From Turbatrix aceti (taxonomy: Eukaryota > Nematoda > Chromadorea > Rhabditida > Panagrolaimidae), in assembly GCA_963969345.1 (NCBI GenBank), contig OZ017766.1, positions 2,108,001 to 2,172,000 of the forward strand: a stretch of DNA of 64,000 bases. The letters run 5' to 3'. The translations under genes and the position numbers were made by a program. Positions 49,356 through 62,400 of the stretch are shown here, piece by piece. The notes below the pieces were generated by a model that was not told the DNA's origin, made no database searches, and saw only the letters and a list, made by a program, of their open reading frames with translations. Numbering within the stretch: the first letter of the stretch is position 1; every line of letters starts with the position of its first letter.

Positions 49356-52300
49356 TGGCAGCCTGAAAGGCCACGGGGAAATTCGGAATCCACTTGGGAA
49401 TTTAAATTTCATTTCCTCGACTATACCGAAGAAAACTGACAAATGTGTGCACGAAACAGATCTCCCAATCGAAGAGACATGGAGGGGAGGGTCCACGTAA
49501 ACTTTTTTCGCAGAATAGGCTATCGAGAACGATTACGGATGAACGCAATCCGGCGTGCGCACGGTGGTCGCCTCTTCATTTTCACGCAAACAAAAGGCAA
49601 AGGCTGAGAAAAAGGAGAGAACAAACGCGCAAGAACAGCGGGGTCGTAATATATTGCACGAGATGTGTTTCGGATGGGTAAGGCCATGTCATAGCTTCCG
49701 GGCGTAGTTATCAAAATAGAGAAATCAAAAGCTGGGGATGTTGTGTTCAAAGAAGGGGAATGGATCAGTTGGCTAACCCTCTCTCTGCGTGCTTGTTTGC
49801 TCGTTAAAACATCCGGCGAGCTGGGTGCCAGCTGAACAAAAGATGGATAGCGCCCGGTGATCAGACGCCCCCAGCGGCTGCCTTCCTTATTCTACCGAGC
49901 ACTTGCGCAAAAGTGACACAACATCCCGCGATTATTGCAAGTTTAGGGGAGCGCTGCAGCGAGCAAGCGCCGCCAGTTATCGGTCGGGCCAGTCCGCTCG
50001 GATCGCCGTCCAGGCGGACTGGCAGCTCGCTGACAGCCCCGATCGGCTAGCAACGACAGGGCCGGCTGCATGCAGGGACGGGCTAGCTTTGTTCGCCTCC
50101 AATTGAGGGTGCAAAACATCTCCCGCACGACGCGGGGGAATGCACAACGCGACATACTGGTACCATTTCGGTCGACTGCCTGGTTACCGACCGAAGAGCC
50201 CCTTTTTTAAATTTGCATGGCATTAGGCTGGACCAGACGCAAAGCAGAATGCATGCACAGTTCACGCGCTCTTTTCATCTCGCCCATTTTTGCGTACATT
50301 CAAAAATCCCACAATCACTGCACCCTCAAAAGAGTCTATCAACGGGACATGTTTTACAGGTGCTTACTCGTGTCACAAAATATAAAAAAAAGTCCAGAAA
50401 CTAGTTTCCTGTTTCCTTTTTGGGAATAAATAACTACAAAAACCCACTGGTCAGAAAGGGAGAATATGGGCCAAGTGTGCAAAACAGGCTGCGAATGCGC
50501 GTGGCCAACAGAAGAGACGGTACGTTGCGGTCTCGCAAGGATTTAGCACGCATGTTTTGGGGCGACTAACAACCGGCTAAACTGGATAATGACGGGACTG
50601 GACCTTTGCTAGTGAGTCGGTGATTACGTCAAACAGGTTCTCAGTTGAAGAACTCACGTGCAAATTTTGACCAACATCGAGAGTATGCGTGCATGCTTTC
50701 AAGAAGCCATCGGTTTCTTTCCCACACTAGTCTTTTTCACAGACGTGTCAAAAATTGAACAGCAACAAGTGACGAAGGACGTTTCTTTGCAACTCGAAAG
50801 GCGAACAACACCGTACATGTTGAAATTAATCTTCTCGAGACAAAGGCGGCGCTGTCTAAGAGGCAAACATGAGGTTGCGAGGACGAGGAAGGGAAAGTGA
50901 CATGCTGCGGGCCGCCTACGCCTACGATGACCCTCAGGATCCCTGTCAAGAACAGTTTAGCTTCTTTTGCATAGAAGAAAGGTGAAAGTGATTGCAGCAT
51001 AGCGCGCATGTCACAAAGACAGAAAGGAAGAGTTTTTTGAAAAAACTCGGCAGGACTTGACCAATGAATTTCTCAGTTCTGCTCATTTCGCGCTACCTTG
51101 CCCCACCTCCCTGACCCTGAACAAAAACGGATGAACACTGCCGTGCTGTTGTGCACGACTGGCGCAGCATTGCTCACTGAATGAGACGCGTCTTGATTGT
51201 CCGGGATCAAGCGTTGAAAGGCTCCTTTTTCTCAGGCAACGTCGCAGCACAATAAGAAAACAACCATCTTCATTCCAGGAAAAGAGTCGCAAAGGGCGGC
51301 GCCAAGCGGACCAGAATTTGGGCCCGACCCCGAAGAACATTGCAGGTGTGACTGTTGCACTATTCGATAACCTGTGCGCCGCTAACGGGGCGCTCAGCGT
51401 GGCACCGTCTCAGCAGGACAAAAAGCAGGGACTACTTCGTCGGGGGTCGAGCTCATCCGGCATCCCAGCTTAAGCAAACACGACGTCAGACAGAGTACGC
51501 AAAAATAATTACAGAAATTAGTTTGCTCAGTATCCGGGGTGCAAATTACTGGTGCCTCAAGTCCTCGAGGCACCAAGCTACGCACGGGGACGAGACGAGT
51601 GACGTCTCGACGTCGGCTTAAGAGCAATTTTGAGGACGCCTGCGGGCTGCAGCGAGAGCAAAGAGCGATACCCTTTGCCGCGGAATCTGTTTCCAATGGT
51701 CCTCAAAGCTGATTCCAGGAAGCCAACCGAATTGGGCTGTTTCGTATCCCCAAAACACACAGACAATTATAAAAGCATTGCGGTAATTGTTTTTCGTTTT
51801 CTGTCTGGGTCACAATGCTGACACAAAAAAAACTGAAAGAAAAAGTCTTCAAAATTTAGGAAAAATAATGAGAGATGTTTTTCAAATTTTTTTAATTCGC
51901 GGCACAAGCCTAATCCCGGCCTGGCCTGGATGGGAGTCGGCCCCGTTTGAACCGTGGTATCAGCAAAGATCACTTGGCTCCGAAATCGGATTAGGCAGCG
52001 GCCGGTTCATTGCATCAATTTTGTGAATTGAATCGCATTTTTTGGGAATGATGCAAGAGACTCGGCTTTTTCAGATTTCGCAGCAATCTGCCACGAACGA
52101 TCCACGAGCGATAAATTTTTTTCTTGTCCCGACGCTTTCCGCCGTGCAGTTATTTCCGATGTGCAATAAATTTTAAATGCAATGTACGATGTAATAGATT
52201 TCAGCGTGTTTTTATTTATTGCAGCGGATGTAGCTGGAATCACGAGCTACTCGCCCCCCTCGTTGCCGGCAGGGCTCTCAAAACGGCCCGGGCCAAAACG

Positions 52301-54362
52301 GGCCGCTTTACTAAATTTTCTAGTTGTAGTTAGAGTACCTGAACGACGTACAAGCAGCTCGCAAAGTCATCGTCGGATCGATAGAACGCCGATTGAATAT
52401 TTGGGTCAGTCAGCGCAGTATACGGAGCCGGCTTGGCCCGGGCAGCTTTTTTAACGGTCTGGCCCGACCTAGCCCGGGCCGGCAAAAAATTGGCCCGTTG
52501 AGAGCCTTGGCAACTTGCCGGCGTGCTGCCTCTCCCGCAATCGCCCGCCACGGCTTACGAAGAACAAAGCTTTTCTGGTTGCGGGTGCATGACACTTATT
52601 TTTGACAGAATGCACACCTGTCGACGGACAGCTATTGTATTTGTCCATTGCATTGGTTACGGTGGGACGTGTGAAACGTCTTTCAAACATCTGTTGCAAT
52701 GACCGATCCAGAAAGCGAAGCACGTTAACAAAGCCGGTGCCAGCCAAAAGGAGAAATGCTTTGTTCGAGTCGCTGCTGCAAATCGTATCATCCGGTAGGA
52801 TGACAACTTGATGACTGCAGCGTAATTGGTTGGCGTCGCGATGAGTTGGCGACCAAAGATCCGTCAACACAGTTTTTCTGCTAGCAATGGGAAGCTATGA
52901 ACAATTTTGCTTGTCGTTTTGGAACTGCAATTATGTCGCACGTGTGTATTATACAATAAAAACCAAGAACCCGGGACCACATGGATTCAGGCTTTGAATC
53001 AGCTTCCTCGAGAAGGGCGTGCAAAGAAAAACTCACTCACTCGTTGATTTTCAACTCGAATTCCGTAAATAAATTCGTCTCGGTTGATCGCCTGAAGAGA
53101 GCGGCTTCCGTCGGCCGTCATCAAGTTTCCGCTGCCAGTGGTCTTCTCCCGGATGGCAGTGAAGGCGTCTTTTCCATTGTTTTTTTCCCTATGATGCCCC
53201 CAAACGCGGCTTGCAAGTTGCAGCTGCAGCCCACCGATTCCGAAATATGAGCACGGGTGATCATTTTGGGCTCAGTTGATCGATAGACCGCTTTGGCCTG
53301 TCAGCACTCGTCGCGGAGCCCATCTGGACCTGATCAAAGTCGTCAATGAGTAATTCGGAGTCCGAGTTCCCATGCACATGTTTTTGACTTTCATAACCTT
53401 TTGCGAGATCGGTCAATAAAATAAGTCATTCCCGCGAACGACGAACGAACGCCGCTATGAGGTGAGCCCAGTTGCCGGCGTAAGGCCAACTTGTCTTTGG
53501 CGTGCGTTGTTTGCAAATCGCCGACGGCTTCTACAGAGCGCGCTTTGTTGTGCCGCCCGCTGCTGGGAAAGAGAAGGCCCTGCCTTGGGCGCGGTCTCCC
53601 AGGACCCAGGCTGGCACATGCGGGTGCCAAGAACAGGGGCACCGGTTGTGGATGATCGAACGCCGACGTGGGGGAGGAGAAGTCGGATCCCCGCTCTCCG
53701 GGGACCGCGGCGTGGTTTTCAACGCCGAAAGAAGCACTCCACACGGACTTGGCTGAAATCCGAGTTTTCAGGCGACTCTGAGGATCGCTGCTCTCTCGAA
53801 AAGGAGGCGGACAAGCAGTCGACGGCCGAAAAGCAGCACGCAACAATGCGGAAGCCGCCAGATTAGATTGTCCTGCCTGATTAGCTCTTCGTAGAAGCGC
53901 GCATTGTTCGAGCTAGCGCTTTTGACGTCCCGTTATCAGCTGCCGTCGAGTTTTAATGAATATTAAAATTATGTTTTAACCCGTTACGAACATTTTTCAC
54001 GTTTTCCGCGCGTCGTGTTCAGGGAATCAAAACTTTAATGACTTGGTAGGCGTCGGAGGTCGTGTTTTGTGTTCTCAATCTTGCGTGGACGGTGCAACCT
54101 GCCGTTCCTCAACAATTGATGGTAAAACGCGTTGCCGGTCAACATGTACTTCTTCTGGCCTGTCAATTCGATTCCGAAAGTTATTTGGCTGTCATGAGCC
54201 TTCTCCATTTTCGTGGCAGTTTCCGGAGTCCTCACGTTGAGCCGTGTCTTGGAAGAAGTCAATCATCTTGTCTTTGGTTTTCAGTAAATTTTGGGAATGC
54301 TGTCAACAAGCCATCATCGCCACCGCAGAAGACTCACCATTCGTTGGCAGAGCTTCGACGGC
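49356..54362. other. 5 kb gene-poor region with MITE debris
   Basis: No conserved exon recognised on either strand. It contains one GGCCCGG-rich MITE (about 52270-52510) and a related fragment near 51905-51960. Some open frames (53391-53866) overlap on both strands without resemblance to a family. It should include the promoters of the flanking AAAP transporter and channel genes. Confidence 0.5.
52270..52510. mobile_element. GGCCCGG-rich MITE, second copy
   Basis: Inverted ends CAGGGCTCTCAAAACGGCCC at the left and the complement of CAAGGCTCTCAACGGGCC at the right, with GGCCCGGGCC inside both arms, as in the element at 41627. I could not find a clean target duplication. No ORF. Confidence 0.65.
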
Positions 54363-56728
54363 ATGCGGAGGGCTGCCGAGTCGTGGTGGCTGTTGACGTG
54401 CGGCCTCGTCATCCTGGTGCATGCCGAAATCTGCGGCGCGCATGTCGCCGACTCTACAGGGTACCTCCTGACGAGTGCCATCGGCTCGTCGCACGCAGAT
54501 GTGAGTTGGCCCGCCGAGTACCGTAAACAAGTCAGTGACGGCCCCCAAGGCTGTCAGTCAATCCATAAATGGCAATCGTCGCTGGTCCCCCTCGGGAGCA
54601 GTTGGGAGTGCGTGAACGCCATGTGATTTATTCTTTCAGAAGCACGGCGTGGACGTCGACATCGAGGACTCGCCGGAGCAACTCTTCAGCGACGACTACA
54701 ACACGGGTGACGTAGACGACGACGAAATGCAGGTGGAAGAGTGGGCAGGCGAGAAGGCGGGCAGGCGGGGGCACAAGGCGGCGAACAAGGGCTCCGCCAC
54801 GCAGCCTGCCTACGAAGATGAGCGCATCGACACCGAAGAGGTCTTCGGGCAGGGGTAGGTGGCCTCTTTCTTGATTTCCTCTTATCTTTGCTCCCTGGCA
54901 CGGGTTTTTGTTTTTTTCTGTACTACATGCGTTTTTTCCATCACAGGAGACTGAGTGACATAATCGGAACGCACGGGTGAGTCGTCTTCCCTGTTGTGTT
55001 TTTCAGTTGTTTTTTCCCTGAGTTTTGTACTGCACGCACGGCACGCTTTATTTTTTTGGAAAGAACTGAGAGGGATAATCGGTTGCAGAGAAACGAGGGA
55101 CTTTCTCCATTTTCTCCGACGCATCAGATACGACCATCGGCAGTGCCCCGACAACGACGGGGAAGCCGTCGAGATCGAGGTAAGCATCGTCGTGACGAAC
55201 ATCCGCGGCGTGTCCGAGATCAGCATGGACGGCCAATACGAGCTGATATTCCGCGAGTCGTGGTCCGACTTTCGGCTGCGCTACGACATCCAAAAGTTCA
55301 AAAACAAGACCGAGCTTGCGTTGCATGAGAGCTATATCAATTTCCTCTGGCACCCGGACACCTTCATGCCCAACGCGCTTGCCAGCAAGAATCCGCAGAA
55401 GCAGTCCATCAGCCACAGGTCTCTGCTGAGGCTGCAGTCGACGGGGCGCGTGCTGTACAGCAGGCGCATCTCCATCCTGGCCGAGTGTCCCATGGATCTG
55501 GTGCTCTTTCCCGTACGTTGGTTGATTTTTGCAATTTTGCAATTTAAACCCGCTTTTCAGTTTGACACACAGGTTTGCAAACTCGGCGTCGAAAGCTGTA
55601 AGTATACAACGCGAGAACGAACCACGAAGACGCTTTTCAGACGGAATGACTGCGGACAAGGTCACCTACAAGTGGTCAAAGGGTAACGTGCAGCCGCTGG
55701 TCATCCAGAAGATCCGGCTGCCGGACTTCCAGATCACGGATGCCTTCATCACGAGCCAGCTCGAAAGCTACGCGACGGGCGACTACTCGAGGCTCTACGT
55801 GTGCTTCGTCTTCTCGCGCTCATCGGGTTTCTGCTTCCTGCAGCTCATCATTCCGGCGACGGCGGTGGTCATCACGTCGTGGATCTCGCTCTGGATGGAG
55901 TCCGAGACCGAGTTCCAGGACATGGTATCCATCATTCTGGCCATCACGTTCCTGATCTTCTCGTACAACGAGATGATGCCCCGCGTCAGCTACATCAAGG
56001 CCATGGACATCTACCTGGGCGTGTGCTTCATGATCGTCTTCCTGTCACTCATCAAGCTGGCCATCTTCAAGTACGTCCGGCACAAGCTGCAGATACAGAT
56101 CAACAGGTGGGTGCGTCTGCAAGTCAGCTGACTCAGCCGCGTTTCTTTCAGACAAGAGGCAGCCATGCAGAGCTTCGTGCCGGTTCTCAGAATGTCAACG
56201 GGTTCGCTCGAGCAAGTTAACGGGAACTCGACGCCGATGACAGCGACGTCAGGTTTCCCGGATGTCACGTTTACGCTGTCGCCCGACGTTGAGTCCAATA
56301 ACAACAACAACTGCCGGTAGGGACTGCTCGGACGTTCCACTTTTTATGGCAAAACTTTCCAGGCCACCCTCCCGGAGACCCAGCATGCTGCAGTACCAAG
56401 CGATCAACGTGCACGATCCCGAGCTCCGCAAGCGAACCAAGGCTACCCTCTTCGCCGGGCTCTCCAAGTACCGCCACATCAGTCGATACGTCCCGAAGAT
56501 CACCTATACGAAGCGAGGCGTTCGGCGATGCCACATCTTGTCGCAGGTGAGGTTTCTGCCACGAAACATGCCCCTTTGATTAATACTCTGCCATTTCAGA
56601 TGAGTTTCTTCCTGTTCTTCGTGCTGTTCATATTTTTCTACTTCCTGTTCTACCCGAACGTCTACTACATACCCACGGACCCGGCATGCGTAAAGGAAAA
56701 CGCCGAGGCCACAGCGCCCATTCCGTAG
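54363..56728 (+). CDS. Cys-loop ligand-gated ion channel, EXP-1/LGC-35-like
   Basis: Pentameric receptor subunit. Exons 54363-54500, 54640-54854, 54947-54976, 55089-55512, 55561-55597, 55641-56106, 56152-56316, 56363-56546, 56600-56728; 595 residues in frame. Signal peptide [21 protein letters not shown], then a long acidic N-terminal extension. Ligand-domain hallmarks are [21 protein letters not shown] and the Cys-loop [16 protein letters not shown]1 is [23 protein letters not shown]3 follows [14 protein letters not shown] as in GABA/glycine-type receptors, and M4 is [17 protein letters not shown]. Before M2 the anion-channel Pro-Ala-Arg is replaced by SETEFQDM, which suggests cation selectivity as in excitatory GABA receptors. 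The family is certain; the subfamily and ligand are inferred. Confidence 0.9.
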
Positions 56729-57651
56729 GGGGCGTCGGACACTGTGGCCTCTGCGGGCTAATTTTGTAGCCCTTCTGACCGCCGCCACAGGTGTTCTCGC
56801 GTGTCTGCGTTTCTTCCGCGGACGACAAACTTCTTTCTGCCGTATCACGCCGAGGTCAACCGGACTGGCATCCAAACAATGACAAACCACAAGGGTAAAC
56901 AACTTTTGCATGACAACATGCGTGCTTTCGCTAACGTTGTTGCTGTACTTGGCTCTTTCTTGTGCGCGACCCCGAACGTCGGACCGGTGTAATGAACGTG
57001 AACATGGGTGGATGAATTTTGAAGGGGTAATCAAAGTACACACGCATGATCGTGTTTTTTTGAGGGATGGATAAAAACATGATCTCTGATTGCTGTCTTG
57101 CAGACAAGTGCGTGCTATCACTGTTCAAAAAACCACAAAAAAATTTACCCCTGGGGTTTTTGATGCCAAAAGCATCGTAATGCGTCAAAGGTGCTGTAAT
57201 GAGGCTAATTACCTGAAAAAAAGATAGCGTCACTAGGCCTCGAAAATGGCATGTTTAACAAAGCCATGACATCAGAAAAAATGAAATTCGAGGAAAGATT
57301 TTTTGTCGTGTGAATGACAGAAATACGGTACCAGGCAAATCGGTGGTACCGTGGTTGCATGTTGAATTGTAGTGCAACTCGGCACAAAATACAAAAACCC
57401 AAGGGAGAACGGCAGAGGTGACATTTAAAACGGTGAGCGGAGGGCAGTTGTCATAAGCATGTGCTGATGGCGTCTGTGCCGCAAAAAGCCACTCCCCGAG
57501 CAATTTGCGTTTTTTGTTGATTCGTCAATTGAGCATTGAAAAACGGCCTTTTTGTCTGGTAAAAACATATGCGGTTACTGTGTGGTCCCCATTTGTCTTG
57601 TCCTCCAACAGTCACCTGGTTGTAACCCACTCACCTCGACGCTTCTCAGCC
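56729..57651. other. Intergenic between channel and chemoreceptor 5
   Basis: About 920 bp; no exon or repeat recognised. Confidence 0.6.
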
Positions 57652-58708
57652 ATGATCGCGACAGACACCGCCTGGTGGATCTACTCCTTAATCATCAGCC
57701 CCTTCGCTATTTTCGAAAACTGCGTCCTGCTTCATCTTATCAAGCACAACACGCCGGACGTCATGAAGCCCTACAAGAGCATCTTGTACTACGCGTGCGC
57801 CAATGACATATTTACGAGCTGCGTCAGATTTTCCATCCGATACGTGAGTTTCCATTTCTCAATTTTCTACGTATTCCCAGATTTTTTAGTACGGACAGGC
57901 GACGCCGCACTACTACGTGCAGCGCGTCGACACGGCCTTCTTCGAGTTCGCCCCGGTGAGGCTGAATCACCTGGCGAGCATCCTGCACATCTGCGCAATG
58001 CACTCGACCACCAATAGCATCACGGTGCAGTGCATCGTGCGGTACATGATCGTCCGCAACTGGATGACCCCGTCCTTCGGGGTCATCGGAGTCATCGTCG
58101 GAGTTGTCAATCTGCCCATCTGCCTGTACGTGTTGCCGCTCATCAGGGAGCTCTTCTTCGGGCCCGATGCGTACGTCGACGTGCTCCGCGAGGTTGCCTC
58201 ACTCAACCTCACCAGGTTCCTCGACGTCAACGTCGTCGGCTACGACATCGACAGCATCCGGACGTACCTCGTCGTTCTGCCGACCGTCTTCTGCTACGTG
58301 ATGGTCGTCGGGACGTCATATGGGGTGTACCGCAAGCTGCGCAGTCTGCAGAACCTCAGCTCGCAAGTGAACAAAGCGATCCAGCGACAGCTCTCTATCG
58401 TGTTCTTCTGCGAGGTGAGTCTATCTAAGGTATTTTAAACAGAAAAGACGTAATCTTATGATTTTCAGGCTCTGGTGCCACTCCTGAGCTTCGTCCTCCC
58501 CCAACTCGTCTACTACCTCACCATGCAAAACGCCCAAAGCGGCGGCTATAGATCGGTCTGGATGGCGTGGATGCTGCCGACCGCGCCCGCCATCGACCCC
58601 ATCATGAAGATCCTCATCATCCAGAACTATCGAAAAAAGCTCCTCAAATACTTTGTAAACTTCAGCAACCGCACGTTCGTAGTTTCCTACATCCATACAA
58701 CCGCCTGA
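57652..58708 (+). CDS. Nematode 7-TM chemoreceptor 5 (Srd/Str superfamily)
   Basis: Exons 57652-57843, 57890-58414, 58469-58708; 318 residues. N-terminal TM1 WWIYSLIISPFAIFENCVLL is followed by KPYKSILYYACANDI. It has VQCIVRYMIV after TM3, QRQLSIVFFCEALVPLLSFVLP at TM6, and the C-terminal APAIDPIMKILIIQNYRKKLLKY, matching the P..DP....I..YR pattern of the Str superfamily (Srd, Srh, Sri, Srj, Str). It belongs to a different superfamily from the 38-45 kb cluster. An optional GTGAGG inside exon 2 (57956) is in frame and reads through. It converges tail to tail with spt-5, 172 bp apart. Confidence 0.87.
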
Positions 58709-58880
58709 ACTCCATTTCGGATTCCGAACAGGCATTTGGAAATTCTACCGTATCCTCTGTTACAAAAGTAGTTGTAAACACGGTCAAATGTAGCCGTTAC
58801 AATCAATTCCCCGAGAAAGTCATGCAAAAGTAGCATAAAAACCATGTATGCGCAAACAATTGCAAAAACAACAGATAGAA

Positions 58881-61800
58881 TCAGTCGGCGTTGTCGTACG
58901 ACGAAAAGCCGCCGGGCGTGAAGGGGTTGACCGACATTGGCGCGTCGTAGTAATCGTCGCCGCGCCCGCTGTCCGCGTTGTTGTCTTCGTCGTCGTCATG
59001 CCCGAATGAGGAATGCGCTGGGGTAGCGAGAGCGGTGGGGTCCCAGGAGGAGGCGTGATTCGGGGTTCGGGAACCGTAAGCCGGTGTCTGGGTGCCATAG
59101 CGCGGTGTTCTGGGACCAACTGAAAACACGACGCATCAAACCAACGCTTGGTTCTCCTTTCAAACGCCAACTTACACGAATCGTGCGCAGGCGTCGCAGA
59201 ACCGTAGGCGGGGGTCTGGAAGCCGTAGGCGGGCGTGCGGCCAGGCATCGAGCCGGGCGTGCGTGATCCCGTCGCCGGGGCAAAGCCGCGCGAACCTGCG
59301 ACATCGCCGTCGATGATGTTGAGGCGGCTCCGGTTGACGGTGATGATAGTGCACTTCGAGTGCAGCTCGACCTGGGCCGTCTCGTCGGTAGCGTCGCGGA
59401 TGATGCCGTAGTGCGCCTTCCACGGGCCGCCCTTGATGCGGACGTGTTTGCCAACGATCGAGTTGTTCCTCTTGTTGAACCCGCCGCCGCCGCCCCCGAA
59501 GCCGCGGCCTCCGCCCCCACCGCGGGCTCCGCCCTCGTAATTCGGAGTGCTGCTGATGTTCGAGCGAGAGTCGAAGGAGTCGCCACTCGAGTGCTTCGGC
59601 GTGCCCAGGAAGTGGCGGGGGCTTTGGGGTACTCTGAAGTCGTTGGCGGGCGCATGGGGGGCCTTAAAGGCCGGCGCGCCGACGAGAGCCAGTTGTTTGC
59701 AGTTGCGAACCAGAATGCCGCCGTTCTCGCGGTACGACTTGCAGGTGATAAACGCCACTCCGCGGTACACCTGCATGATCTCGCCTTCCTTGTTGTCCTA
59801 AAAAGCACATATCCAGTCAATAAAAAACAAGCAGTGGGTCTTGCACGGAAAATACTTACCATATCAATGAGCCTCACGCGGTCGCCTTTCTGAACAGTGT
59901 TCTTGTTGGAATCGGTGCCCTTGGCGAAGCGAGTCTCCTTCTTCTGCGCGATCTGTGACGACTTCACCTTCAGCACGACGCCGTGTTGGCTCAGGATGGT
60001 GAGCAGCTCGGCGTGGACACCCGTGATGAGGCCGAACGTATCCTTGTCAATCTGAACGAGATCGTAAAGCTGGTAGCGACCGAGCGAGTCAACGCCGGTG
60101 GCCACGTGCGGCGACAGCCTCAGATCACGGGGCAGCACCTTGATTTCGATGTTGTTGATGTCGCTGATGAGAATGATCATGTTCTCCTCGACGCGAATCA
60201 CGATGCCGGTGTCGTTCTTGTACTTTCCCTCGACGACCAGCGCGTGGTCTCCTACCTTGAAGCTCTTTCGGATTTCTCGGAGGTTCACATACACGGTGTC
60301 CTTGAGCTCCTCGTGGTTCGGCTTGATGTACGCCACGTCGCCGTCGATGGAGAGGATCTTGCCCTGCAGGTTGACCAACTCGCCTTCGATCACCTCAATC
60401 GTGTCGCCTGGGGCGAAATTGTAGAACTTGGCAAAGTCTTTGCCGGAGGAGACTAAAAGTCGGAATTCGAATTGGTTCCCTGCTTCAACCTGCCCGACAG
60501 CTCAAAAAACTCACTGTCGCTCTTGAACTCGTTCGCGCTTTCGTTGAACATTTCCAGCTCGCCTACGGTCGGTTTGATGCCATCAAAGTTCTATAAAAAA
60601 ATCCGTCCATCGACCAAAAAGCAAATAAAACCCACAATGCTCGTGACTGGAAAGTACTTGTAGAGGAAACCGTTGCGATATCTGTTGTTCTCGAAGATGT
60701 AAAAGTCGCCATCCTTGGACAACTCGCCGCCGATCGACCTGACCTTGTCGGGGTTGAACAACGCGAGCGGGGGCCGGAGCTTGCGCTTCGTGCCGAGGCC
60801 CTTGTTGGCCGTGTCCTGGTTGCGAAGGGCTCCGCGCAGCTTCGTGTAGTCGATTCTGGGCACGAGCTTGAGCATGACCATGTTGCGGCTCTCGTCGTAG
60901 TCGTCGATCATCGCCAGGTCGCCGTTGAAGACAGTTCGGTTCACCCGAACGTACGAGTTGATTTTGACGTTTGGCACATCGCGGACGACGCGAAGCGTGT
61001 CGACCATCTCATTCCTCGGCACCATCTTTACGCTGTAGTTGTTGATCTCCGAGATGCCGTCGATGGCCTTGTTGACGTGGCCGGTCTTGAAGGCCTCGAT
61101 GTAGAACATGCCCTTGATGCCGTCCTTCACGACAACCGATTTGATCTCCAGAGGCTGCAACAAACATTTTCAGTGCCACAGACAGAAAAAATAAAAACCC
61201 ACCTCAGCACTGTTCAGAGATCCGAAAAACTTGCGCATAAGCCGGAGGCAGAGTTCTTGCTCCTCGCCGATCCTGCATTTGACGATGTACAGGTTGGGCG
61301 ACCTCGCGTCGGGCAGCAGGCCGTTCTGAGCGATGGAATCAAAGTACTCTTCGCTCATGCCGGTGACCGGAGCGTTGTCGGACTCGTGGCGCGACTTGAA
61401 GTACTCTTCCATCTGGGATTCTGTCATCTGCGCGAAGCGAGTCTTGTTCTGGTAGCGCTGCTGCTGCTCGATGATCGCCCGCTCGGCTTCTTCGCGCTCA
61501 TGGGGATCCAGGCCGATTTCGCCCTCGTCGTCGTACTCTTCGTACTCGTCATCTTCCTCGTCGTCGTCGACCTCGACGTCGTCGTAGATGAAGTCGCTCA
61601 CCGGGCGCCGCTGAACTCGAATAAACTCAAAAAGCAGGGCAAAAAGACAGAACTCACCTTTCTGGGCTTCCGTGTCTTCTTCTTGTGCCGTCTGTCATCG
61701 TCGGACTCTTCTTCCTCCTCTTCATCTTCGCTTTCTTCAGAATCTGACTAAAAATGCACAAATCATCGTCAGGAATAAAAAATCAATGAAACAAACCGCA

Positions 61801-61975
61801 GCATGCTTGCGCTTTCGTACGGGAACGGAAGTCTCGACGTCGCTGTCGCTGTCGTTCTTTTCTTCTGCCAACGGAGCTTCTTCGGCGTCGTTATACTAAA
61901 CCAACCAGGGTATAAACAATCGAAGCATGCCACTCGCGTGCCACTTACCTCAACGTCGCTATCGCTGTCACTCAT
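58881..61975 (-). CDS. spt-5: Transcription elongation factor SPT5 (short C-terminus)
   Basis: DSIF large subunit, which with SPT4 controls RNA polymerase II pausing and processivity. Exons 61975-61949, 61895-61797, 61747-61658, 61610-61203, 61154-60636, 60590-60515, 60452-59860, 59797-59176, 59119-58881; 890 residues in frame. Order: acidic/basic N-terminus (MSDSDSDVE, EEEEEESDDD, KKKTRKPRK), acidic linker, NGN domain from RSPNLYIVKCRIGEEQEL, several KOW domains (GEIMQVYRGVAFITCKSYRENGG, KHVRIKGGPWKAHYGIIRDAT), a Gly-rich linker, and a CTR of GSRTPG/GFQTPAYGS repeats. It ends SVNPFTPGGFSSYDNAD without the second CTR and terminal KOW pair of human SPT5. Only 172 bp remain before the convergent gene, leaving no room for them. 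Confidence 0.96.
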
Positions 61976-62400
61976 GGCGGAGAAATGATTTTCTAAAAGC
62001 GAGCCAAATCAATATATTGACAAAAAACGAAGGATAAATGAAGAAGACGAAACAAGTAGGGTCGACGAGACGAATTTCAAGCCGAACACGATGCGCACAA
62101 ACGGGGAACACTTCGAAACGCCGTGGATTACACGGTGTTCTCTCAGACGTGCGCGTTTTTTTGAAGTTTCAAATCATAACGCTTTGTCTTTAGAATAGTT
62201 GTAGTTTGAAAGCATTAAATACACAATCAACAAAGACAAATTTAATAGTAGGTATGTCATCAATATGGTTTGTAGCTGCAGAAACTAAAAGTCAGCCTGC
62301 CCTTCGCTGGTCGCGTGTACTACTGTTATTATCTCGAAGGGCGTGTACATATTTCTCTGTCATGATTATATAATCGAGATCGCAGTATGTGGTTATCGTA
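61976..62400. promoter_or_regulatory. Divergent promoter region, spt-5 / UGT
   Basis: About 430 bp between the spt-5 ATG and the MITE. It presumably holds the spt-5 promoter and the displaced UGT promoter. No specific motif recognised. Confidence 0.4.

Noticed and set aside
53391..53866. Overlapping ORFs of about 134-151 codons on both strands
   Set aside because: No recognisable domain, open on both strands, and no consistent splice or poly(A) context.
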